Assembly (NCBI GenBank): GCA_002398515.1
Contig: DGZL01000098.1
Location: 7,889-21,606, forward strand
Length of the DNA stretch: 13,718 nt
Direction of reading: 5' to 3'
DNA from: Firmicutes bacterium UBA4981
GTDB taxonomy: Bacteria > Bacillota > SHA-98 > UBA4971
Part shown: in pieces, positions 7,564-13,718 of the stretch
How positions within the stretch are numbered: position 1 is the stretch's first letter
Layout: each line of letters starts with the position of its first letter
Position numbers and translations under genes: made by a program
Notes under the pieces: generated by a model
Database searches by the model: none
Told to the model about the DNA's origin: nothing
The model's input: the letters and a program-made list of their open reading frames with translations, nothing else

Positions 7564-8595
7564 ATGATGTTATCAAAGCAGGGAGAACAGTCGAAAAATA
7601 GGGGCAGCAATCCCTTTGCTGTGATCCTCGGATCAAGCCCGGAGATCGTAGTAGCCTGCAACCTGGCAAAGCGAGCCTCGCGAGGTGATTCCACAGTTCT
7701 TATTATTGGCGAAACCGGTGTAGGCAAATCAGTATTTGCTAAGGCTATACATCAAGCAAGCCGTAGAAGAGGCGGACCGTTTGTCACCGTGAATTGCGCA
7801 GCGATCCCTGAAACCTTGATTGAGTCAGAGTTCTTTGGATATGTAGACGGGGCGTTTACCGGCGCGTCCAGAAAAGGAAAGCCCGGAAAGTTTGAGCTTG
7901 CGAATGGAGGTACAGTTTTTCTTGACGAAATAGGAGATATGTCCTTGACTCTGCAAGCCAAGGTCCTTCGGGTCCTCCAAGAGCTTGTAGTGGAACGCCT
8001 GGGTGACACACATGAAATACCGGTAGACGTCAGAGTAATAGCTGCCACCAATAAGGACCTGGCCAAATTGATGGAGTCCGGCAAATTCCGCGAAGACTTA
8101 TACTACAGATTGAATGTCATTTCCATAAACATACCGCCGCTTAGGGATAGACGGGAAGACATCCCTGAATTCATCGAATGGTTCCTCAGGTCTCTGAACA
8201 AAGTATGCAACACATCTGTTACCTGCGTCCACCCTGCAGTTATGGAGGCATTTATGAGATACCCTTGGCCCGGGAACCTCCGCGAACTGGAAAATGCGGT
8301 GGAGCACGCATTGAACCTCACAGACGGAGACGAACTCAGGCTTGAGCACATTCCACCCCATATCTGGCAACGTGCAATAGAAAACGCAGACAAGAATGAT
8401 ACCGCCTGCGCTAAAGATCTCGATGATTCATTAGCGAAATATGAGCGCGACCTGATAATCGCTGCCCTCAAAGCTACTGGAAATAACAGATCTAAAGCCG
8501 CAAGGCTACTTAATATCTCAAGATCCGGGCTTTACAAGAAACTGCAAAAGTACGCTATCCCCAGGGATGGCACTGCCAAGCGACTTACAGAATAA
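7564..8595 (+). CDS. Sigma-54-dependent transcriptional activator without sensory domain (PspF-like layout)
   Basis: AAA+ enhancer-binding protein that would use ATP to open promoters held by RNA polymerase with sigma-54. The 343 residues begin with only about 20 before the AAA+ domain, so there is no receiver, PAS or GAF module. Walker A is GETGVGKS (49-56), the sigma-54 contact loop GAFTGA is intact (96-101), Walker B is VFLDE (118-122) and sensor I is around ATN (161-163). The arginine-finger region is FREDLYYR (175-182) and sensor II is WPGNLRELEN (235-244). The C-terminus is a Fis-type helix-turn-helix (about 294-331, with NNRSKAARLLNISRSGLYKKL). Start ATG at 7564 follows GAAAGGGTG; ATG at 7567 is equally possible. 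It is the only plus-strand gene in the window. All catalytic motifs are intact, so it should be active; its signal and target promoters are unknown. Confidence 0.94.
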   Translation: MMLSKQGEQSKNRGSNPFAVILGSSPEIVVACNLAKRASRGDSTVLIIGETGVGKSVFAKAIHQASRRRGGPFVTVNCAAIPETLIESEFFGYVDGAFTGASRKGKPGKFELANGGTVFLDEIGDMSLTLQAKVLRVLQELVVERLGDTHEIPVDVRVIAATNKDLAKLMESGKFREDLYYRLNVISINIPPLRDRREDIPEFIEWFLRSLNKVCNTSVTCVHPAVMEAFMRYPWPGNLRELENAVEHALNLTDGDELRLEHIPPHIWQRAIENADKNDTACAKDLDDSLAKYERDLIIAALKATGNNRSKAARLLNISRSGLYKKLQKYAIPRDGTAKRLTE

Positions 8596-8715
8596 TGGTT
8601 CCTGAGTAGGTCACCATAAGTGATCGCCAGTTCTAGAAAGTGTACGTACCGTTGAGGGTTGCCAGTGTTGCACTCGGGGACGGCGCCGCATCCGTAATAC
8701 CAAGTCCGTACAAAC

Positions 8716-8749
8716 TTAAGAGCCTGGTAAACCAGGAGTATTAAGAGCC
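8716..8749. repeat. Small hairpin flanked by 9-bp direct repeats between convergent genes
   Basis: TTAAGAGCC occurs at 8716-8724 and again at 8741-8749. Between them CCTGG-TAAA-CCAGG (8723-8736) is a perfect 5-bp hairpin. It lies in the 224-bp gap between the converging activator and beta-barrel genes. It could weakly terminate either transcript, but it has no clear T run. Confidence 0.5.
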
Positions 8750-8819
8750 CACTACCAAGCTCGTTTGCTCAAGCTATATTTCCGGCATCCAACTTGCCTG
8801 CTTCGATTCGCTTAGCAGA

Positions 8820-9740
8820 CTAGAAGCGCCTCATCACGCTGATACACTGCTTTTTGATTTGCTCATCACTAACAAGGCACGCGTATCCAAGTTCGAAGTC
8901 GCCGAAGAGAAGCCCTAGTCCTCCGGTGTAAGCTGTGATCCCTCCTTGGAATCCGTCCTCGAGAATCATTCCTCCTCGGAGCGCAATGTAGGGAGTGATC
9001 TTGCCTTCGAAGCCTCCGGAGATAGCCCCGCTAGAGACACTTTCGCCCATGGAGAGCTCGTGGACATCAAGGGCAATAACCGCTCCCTTTAACGGCCTCA
9101 GGCTGAGGCCCAAGGAGTATGTGGGGGCGATTTTTTGCTCGGTTCCGTCGGAGAATCTTAGTTGTGTCTTGGCAACATCCCGGGCAAGGATACCCAGAGC
9201 CACCACTTTATAACGGAACATGACACCGACATCTGTGGCAAACCCGTGCCATGAGGAAACCAAGGTAGATCCGGAAAACTCAGAGCCTCTGACATAACGG
9301 AGTCCGACTCCGAGAGAGCCCAGATCTTTGAAGCCTTGCCCCACCATATAGTTGTAGACATTGCTTATTGTCTCGTTGTCATCCTCACACGACTTGTACT
9401 GCCCCCAGGCGAACCCCCCTGCACCCGCGTCACGTTCTTCGTCAGTAAGAGACACGAATCTGAAGCCCATATCCTCACCACTGCCTCCGAAGATTGTGCC
9501 AAAAGAAAGCGACAGCACGCCTCTTGTGAGTCCGAAAGATGCGGGATTAGAGTAGAGTGGATTTGGGTCACCCCACAGCCCGACATACGAATACCCCATG
9601 CCGAGAAGGCGCGCGTCCGCATATCCGAAAGGCTCTATGAAATCTTCGGCATGACAAGCCTTTGCATCAAGCAGTGCTACGGCAGCTATCAGGACTGCCG
9701 TAGTGATACAGGCCACAACAATGCACCTTGTTGAGCGCAC
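8820..9740 (-). CDS. Outer-membrane beta-barrel protein, PorV/FadL-like
   Basis: Predicted outer-membrane barrel of 306 residues, last gene of the envelope cluster. It has a cleavable signal peptide (hydrophobic core about residues 7-23, cleavage after CHA near residue 31). The mature N-terminus carries ADARLLGMGYSYV, an Asp-rich turn, then YSNPASFGL, the hallmark opening of the PorV/OmpP1(FadL)/UPF0164 barrel group. Alternating beta-strands follow to a C-terminal SVMRRF; a terminal Phe is typical of proteins inserted by the BAM machinery. The start is GTG at 9738-9740, with AAAGGAG upstream. Only 19 nt separate it from the secretin gene stop, so the two are co-transcribed. In known systems PorV-like proteins shuttle or anchor exported proteins at the outer membrane; here that role is inferred from family and context. 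Confidence 0.8.
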   Translation of the reverse strand: MRSTRCIVVACITTAVLIAAVALLDAKACHAEDFIEPFGYADARLLGMGYSYVGLWGDPNPLYSNPASFGLTRGVLSLSFGTIFGGSGEDMGFRFVSLTDEERDAGAGGFAWGQYKSCEDDNETISNVYNYMVGQGFKDLGSLGVGLRYVRGSEFSGSTLVSSWHGFATDVGVMFRYKVVALGILARDVAKTQLRFSDGTEQKIAPTYSLGLSLRPLKGAVIALDVHELSMGESVSSGAISGGFEGKITPYIALRGGMILEDGFQGGITAYTGGLGLLFGDFELGYACLVSDEQIKKQCISVMRRF

Positions 9741-9759
9741 CAGCTCACGCTCCTTTCTC

Positions 9760-10992
9760 CTACTCGGACGGGATTATCGTAGGCGTTATGAATATCAAAA
9801 CCTCTGTCTCAGTTGATACGTTCTTCGTACTGCTAAAGAGAATTCCCAGGATAGGCAGATCTCCAAGAACCGGCACCTTTGTCTTAGACTCATATTGTGA
9901 CTTCAAATTGAGTCCGCCTATAACAATAGTTTCTCCGTCCCTCACTCGGACAGTCGTGGCTACCTTGCGTCTGTTCACAATAGGCAAACCGCTTGAACCT
10001 TCCACTGCATCACTGACTTCAGGTTCGATTTTCACCACGATTTCACCTGTCTCGGATATGCGCGGGGTAAACTTTAGAGATATTCCGGTCCTGATGCTTT
10101 CCAGTCTGGTCGACGTTGTCGTGCCCTCAGAAGTAGTCGCAGAAATAGTGAAGTACCTGTCTCTGCCAAGGAAGATCTCTGCAGGTTCTCCGTCCAGGGT
10201 CGCGACACGAGGTGTGGCATGGATCTCTGCATTACCCGAATCGATGAGCGTCTTCATGGATGCCATAACCGCCTGAAGACCACCGGCTACGCTGTATTTC
10301 ATCCCCCAGATCCCGGAGATGAAATCAACAAAACCTCCCGCAGGTACACCTGCCTTTGGTTCACCAAAAGCGTGCTCGTAACGCCAATCCGCGCCCAGGG
10401 ATTTCCCGGTGTCAGATGACACTTCCACCACAAGAGCTTCCAAGAGCACTTGGGGAGGTGCTTTGTCGATCTTCTCTACGTCAGCCATGACACGAGAAAT
10501 TACATTCTCAGGGCCGGTTATGACCAGGATGTTCTCCTCAGGACCGGTTTTTACATAAGGCTTGAAGAAGTCAGATAATAGTTTTGAGGCGTTCTCCGCT
10601 TTCGCATACTTAAGCCTCACCACTTCTGTCCTGGTAAACAGCGGGAACGCAGGGTTTGTCTCATCCGGCATGCCCACCAAGTAATAGTCTCCCACCTTCA
10701 CGAAGGCATACCCGAAAGGAGCGACTATCATCTCCAAGGCTTTCTCAAGAGGTACATCGTATAGCTCCAGCGTCACCCAGCCCTGTACTGACGGCTCTAC
10801 AAGAATGTTTACTCCTGTCTGCGCAGAGATATCGCGAAAGACGTTTATTATGTCTTCGCTGTCGAAGATGTTTGTCACCAAAGGTTCTTCAGCTAACAGC
10901 ACAGCGGGAAAAATCAAAGTCGCTGCGATAATCGCAACAACCAGAACAAACGCTCTAGGGGATCCCGCCGGCAGCCTTTTCTCTCGAATCAT
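9760..10992 (-). CDS. Secretin-like outer-membrane channel protein (type II/IV pilus secretin family), compact
   Basis: Secretin-family protein of 410 residues, short for a PilQ or GspD. It has a signal peptide (charged start, hydrophobic core about 15-34, cleavage after LLA). An STN/N0-like domain follows (about 40-105, with DIINVFRDISAQTGVNILVE), then one N1-like domain (about 115-185, with ILVITGPENVISRVMADVEKI). The C-terminal secretin core (about 240-405) has TPRVATLDG, VRVRDGETIVIGGL, VPVLGDLPILGILF and an ending LIFITPTII. There is no recognisable C-terminal S-domain for a pilotin. The start is ATG at 10990-10992 after AAGGAGGG; a TTG at 11010 is less likely. No ATPase, prepilin or assembly platform gene lies in the window. 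The family is sure; whether it forms a gated pore for the neighbouring secreted proteins is inference. Confidence 0.9.
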   Translation of the reverse strand: MIREKRLPAGSPRAFVLVVAIIAATLIFPAVLLAEEPLVTNIFDSEDIINVFRDISAQTGVNILVEPSVQGWVTLELYDVPLEKALEMIVAPFGYAFVKVGDYYLVGMPDETNPAFPLFTRTEVVRLKYAKAENASKLLSDFFKPYVKTGPEENILVITGPENVISRVMADVEKIDKAPPQVLLEALVVEVSSDTGKSLGADWRYEHAFGEPKAGVPAGGFVDFISGIWGMKYSVAGGLQAVMASMKTLIDSGNAEIHATPRVATLDGEPAEIFLGRDRYFTISATTSEGTTTSTRLESIRTGISLKFTPRISETGEIVVKIEPEVSDAVEGSSGLPIVNRRKVATTVRVRDGETIVIGGLNLKSQYESKTKVPVLGDLPILGILFSSTKNVSTETEVLIFITPTIIPSE

Positions 10993-11051
10993 ACGGTTCC
11001 CTCCTTGCAATTATGTGTGACTATATAGGCTCAGCCCTAACAAGCCTTGCC

Positions 11052-12740
11052 CTACTCGACTGTAAATTCCCGCATAACATGTGATGGCGACTTACCTCCA
11101 TAGTGCACTAGGAACTCAACTACATAGTCACCCGGTTCCAATTGGCCTGACAGTGCTACGTCAAATACTCTGATGCCTCCCGGTAACACCACGTTCACTT
11201 CCTCGCCTAAGTCGAGAGAACTCACATCCTCCAGTGAGCCCGGACCAACGTATTCGATTCCGGGGATGCTTTCAGGCATAACACGCTTCTTCAATGCCAT
11301 AGATGCACTGGGTTTGACGTGAACCGTCCCGGTATTCTTAAAGACGGTTCCAAAGACTGTCCCCACAGATGGCCCCAGGTCATCAATGGTTATAGGAGCA
11401 AGCTCTCCGGCAGTTTCAAATTCCTTTCCTACCTTAAGGAATACGACTGTACCGCTTTCTCCGGACCATTCCGGACCGTCCGGAGCAGGAGCCTCACTAT
11501 CTGCGGCAGGTGTCGCAGTGAAAATGACATTGGCATACTTACCGCCCGACTCTTCCTTAGGGATCGAAAGCATCATGCGTACTACTTGGCGCGCCCTGGG
11601 CCGAATTTCGACGACATCCGGCCGTAATTCAATCCAGTCAGCGCAGCTTATCGCAGACTCTTCAACCTCTCCCAGGATAAGCTCTCCTTCATCGTCAAAT
11701 GCGAGGGGAGCAACACGACCCTCAATGCGAATGGCCTGGTCAGAGCGGTTTTCAACAACCAGCGCTCGTGCTACGGTGGCACCTGGAATACCGGTCAAGT
11801 CAAGTTGCTCAGGGTCAACTGAGAAAGGCGCGATATGCGCAAGCGTTTCCGTTTTGGCAACCTTTGCTCCCGTTTCTTCAACTGTGAACGGGATCTTGGC
11901 AGTAGCAGGCCTCATTCCCCCATACTTCACTGAGATGTCAGCTATGTAGTCGCCCGGAGCAAGACCGCCTGGTAGAACGGAACTGAGGCTAACAGCAGCC
12001 CCTGGCAGCACAATGCCTCTACCTGCACCAAGCGGGATTTCTCTGAGCCTTTTCCCGGCGCCATCGCGCAAAATCATGCTCCCACGGGAAAAGACATGGA
12101 TATCACCTTCGTTTTTTACCTCCGCTGACAGTATTAATGCCTGTTTACCGTAGACACTGGAATATACAGGGACTTCACTGGCATACGTTACATTGAACCC
12201 TGTCACGTCAAGCCTCTTTCGCACATGCCTGGCAGGTATGGAAAGCTCAATGACAGTGACAAACTTTTGCACGAATGTGCTTGAGGCAAACGCGGCTTCT
12301 CCCGTTCTCTGCTCCGGAATGAGCTCGAACACGATCGCAGCGTACCTACCACCAGAGGCTCCCCGGGGCACTGTGATAGTCCCCTTCACAGAAAAGGCCT
12401 GAGTGGGCCCTATGCTAGCCTTGTCAGATGAAAGTTTTATCCATTTCGCGCACGAGTTCTCTCCTTCACCCACAGCTACAGCCTCGTAGTCTCCGGTAGG
12501 CTTCTGGATCAACTCGGCGACATATATGAGAAAATCCGCAGTGCCGGACTTACTTCCGTTCATCATGGTTACCTCAAATGTCCTCACAGTGCCCGGATTC
12601 ACCGTCGCTTCTATAAGCATGGGAGCAAAGCTTAGTGCCATCTGAGCGCCGGCATGACAAGCGAAAATTGAGGACAAAGCAATCACGATCATAGAGGTAG
12701 CAGCTATCTTCATCACAGACTCTGTTCGGAGTCGCATCAC
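11052..12740 (-). CDS. Periplasmic Ig-like protein with two duplicated halves, DUF916/PapD-like
   Basis: Exported protein of 562 residues with a signal peptide ending around CHAGAQM. It is built of two similar halves (about 33-300 and 305-562). Each starts with an FAP or FSVDP segment, has SCAKWIKL or SCADWIEL, then SGGRYAAIVF or SGGKYANVIF, and closes with APGDYIADISVKYGG or EPGDYVVEFLVHYGG before FTVE. Each half therefore looks like two beta-sandwich domains, resembling WxL-interacting DUF916 proteins and, more loosely, PapD-type pilus chaperones. Unlike typical WxL-interacting proteins it has no C-terminal membrane anchor, so it should be free in the periplasm or on the surface. The start is GTG 12740 or ATG 12737; GGGGAGAG precedes both. 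Position between secreted subunits and the secretin suggests a chaperone or scaffold role, which is inference. Confidence 0.78.
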   Translation of the reverse strand: MMRLRTESVMKIAATSMIVIALSSIFACHAGAQMALSFAPMLIEATVNPGTVRTFEVTMMNGSKSGTADFLIYVAELIQKPTGDYEAVAVGEGENSCAKWIKLSSDKASIGPTQAFSVKGTITVPRGASGGRYAAIVFELIPEQRTGEAAFASSTFVQKFVTVIELSIPARHVRKRLDVTGFNVTYASEVPVYSSVYGKQALILSAEVKNEGDIHVFSRGSMILRDGAGKRLREIPLGAGRGIVLPGAAVSLSSVLPGGLAPGDYIADISVKYGGMRPATAKIPFTVEETGAKVAKTETLAHIAPFSVDPEQLDLTGIPGATVARALVVENRSDQAIRIEGRVAPLAFDDEGELILGEVEESAISCADWIELRPDVVEIRPRARQVVRMMLSIPKEESGGKYANVIFTATPAADSEAPAPDGPEWSGESGTVVFLKVGKEFETAGELAPITIDDLGPSVGTVFGTVFKNTGTVHVKPSASMALKKRVMPESIPGIEYVGPGSLEDVSSLDLGEEVNVVLPGGIRVFDVALSGQLEPGDYVVEFLVHYGGKSPSHVMREFTVE

Positions 12741-12767
12741 GCATTCTCTCCCCTCTTCTGCTCAGGA

Positions 12768-12794
12768 GGGGGGCGGCCGACATGGCCACCCCCC
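12768..12794 (-). promoter_or_regulatory. Very GC-rich stem-loop in the intercistronic leader
   Basis: In minus-strand RNA GGGGGG-U-GGCC, loop AUGUC, GGCC-G-CCCCCC forms an 11-bp stem with one U-G wobble. The plus-strand RNA would have a C-A mismatch at the same place. It sits 27 nt upstream of the Ig-like protein start, within the 119-nt gap after the secreted-protein gene. No U run follows, so it looks more like an mRNA-processing, stability or translation element than a terminator. Confidence 0.7.
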
Positions 12795-12859
12795 GGATCT
12801 CAGGCTCACCCTGATACAAAACAACCACTGCGTTTTCGGACCCGGCTGAAGAGCCTGAT

Positions 12860-13579
12860 TTACTCTCCTGGTTGCGTCACCAGATCTGCCCAGAGACCAG
12901 TCGTGCCATCAACCCAGTTCTTCAGGTTCCTTATTTTGATTGTGATCAGACCCTGATTCTCATACTCACATGACGAGTTGCAGTTCTCGACGACTATCTT
13001 GTTGAATAGCTTAGTGGTGATTCCTCCATGGAGATCTGCTGAATCCCCTATGAAAACACCTTCGTTGAGGCGTGCAGCTTCAAGCCAGCCCAGTTTGTCT
13101 GCTTGGGCTATACTTTCACCATAACTATAGTACGTGTCGATGGTCTGCTTTACACCGCCTTCTCCCAGGTACTGAAGGTCGCCGAAGCCGGAGAAGAGAA
13201 TGTCCACATCGTTGTTGCTCGCAATCCTGAACTCAATACAGTCTGCGGCATAGGTACCGGGCTTCAGTATACGCCAATCCCATCGAGTTCCGCCCACTGA
13301 CCAATCGAGCCACTGAGCCACTGATGCGTGGTGCGTGAAACCCAACTCCCATTGTTCCCTGTTGCACGCTCCCTGCGCTCCACCGCTGCGCCAGCATCGA
13401 GCCAAAGATAGTATGTCGTCCGGATTATGGTGCACCCACACACCGCCCACGAGTTCCCAATGCTCTACCTCGGTTGCGCCATCAGGAAGTGCTACGCCTG
13501 GGTCATAACTTTTCGCCATCGCCATCGCCGGCACTAGAAGAAACGCGAGAACTACGAGACAAGCTAACAACTTTTTCAT
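12860..13579 (-). CDS. Secreted protein of unknown function, paralogue of the next upstream gene
   Basis: I do not recognise this family. It has 239 residues with a clear signal peptide (MKKLLACLVVLAFLLVPAMA, predicted cleavage after MAMA) and a mature chain rich in Trp, Gly and Asp. Five cysteines remain after cleavage: one in LARCWRSG, one in GACNREQ, one in AADCIEF and a pair in NCNSSC. A central segment LKPGTYAADCIEFRIASNN and the late strands GLITIKIRNLKNW suggest a beta-sandwich secreted subunit. Start ATG at 13577-13579 follows AAGGAGGA; an in-frame start at 13636 would bury the signal peptide and is rejected. Its EYENQGLIT segment is repeated in the partial gene at 13653-13718, so the two are tandem paralogues. 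Being first and duplicated in an export operon, it could be the structural or cargo subunit; this is inference. Confidence 0.8.
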   Translation of the reverse strand: MKKLLACLVVLAFLLVPAMAMAKSYDPGVALPDGATEVEHWELVGGVWVHHNPDDILSLARCWRSGGAQGACNREQWELGFTHHASVAQWLDWSVGGTRWDWRILKPGTYAADCIEFRIASNNDVDILFSGFGDLQYLGEGGVKQTIDTYYSYGESIAQADKLGWLEAARLNEGVFIGDSADLHGGITTKLFNKIVVENCNSSCEYENQGLITIKIRNLKNWVDGTTGLWADLVTQPGE

Positions 13580-13652
13580 TTCCGTGAATCCTCCTTTTAG
13601 AATTTCTTTTTGGAACGACGATGAGCCGTAGCCCATCTAGGTCTAAGGACAT

Positions 13653-13718
13653 CTACTGTCCACCACCTACCTTCATGTTGCTGACTATGAACGTGATCAC
13701 CCCCTTGTTCTCATACTC
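13653..13718 (-). CDS. 3' end of a secreted-protein paralogue, partial
   Basis: Only the last 21 codons and a TAG stop lie in the window. They read EYENKGVITFIVSNMKVGGGQ in two parts: EYENKGVITF matches EYENQGLITI near the C-terminus of the 239-residue secreted protein, and the remainder diverges. The gene continues beyond the right edge. It lies 73 nt upstream of its paralogue on the same strand, so the cluster contains at least two tandem copies. No function can be assigned beyond family membership. Confidence 0.7.
   Translation of the reverse strand, partial: EYENKGVITFIVSNMKVGGGQ

Noticed and set aside
1..13718. CRISPR array, prophage or integrative element at the tRNA genes
   Set aside because: No regularly spaced repeats, integrase, phage genes or duplicated tRNA 3' end were found.

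Overview
The window looks like a bacterial chromosome segment from a Gram-negative-type (diderm) organism, probably a diderm Firmicute or a similar lineage such as Synergistota. Three things point that way. A secretin-family protein and a beta-barrel protein ending in Phe imply an outer membrane. Very strong AGGAGG-type ribosome binding sites, TTG/GTG starts and textbook TTGACN-TATACT promoters resemble Firmicutes. The transporter architecture (DUF3798-type lipoprotein plus RbsA-like ATPase plus two RbsC-like permeases) is, from memory, common in Clostridia-like genomes. The taxonomic guess is inference only.

Left block (1-4822, minus strand): a four-gene ABC importer operon. It reads from a promoter at 4792-4821 through a leader of about 237 nt into a lipoprotein binding protein (3421-4548). 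After a gap holding an unusual GATC-rich hexamer repeat come a double-cassette ATPase (1713-3308) and two paralogous permeases (680-1720 and 1-680, the last cut by the window edge). ATPase and first permease overlap by 8 nt (GTGTCTAG), and the two permeases overlap by 1 nt (TAATG), so their translation is probably coupled. The substrate is unknown.

Middle (5045-5420, minus strand): a two-gene tRNA unit, tRNA-Val(TAC) then tRNA-Asp(GTC), with a near-consensus promoter and a probable terminator. Next come a solitary secreted protein of unknown function with its own promoter (5601-6455), a gene-poor stretch of 1.1 kb, and the only plus-strand gene, a sigma-54-dependent activator with no sensory domain (7564-8595). 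No sigma-54 promoter was found in the window, so its target is not evident.

Right block (8820-13718, minus strand): five genes in a row, all for exported envelope proteins. In order of transcription they are the 3' end of a secreted protein, a 239-residue secreted paralogue of it, a 562-residue periplasmic Ig-like protein built of two similar halves (DUF916/PapD-like), a compact secretin-like protein, and a PorV/FadL-like outer-membrane beta-barrel. Together they suggest a surface-assembly or export system in which small secreted subunits, a chaperone-like Ig protein and two outer-membrane components work together. I do not recognise this combination as a named system, and it is the most interesting part of the window.
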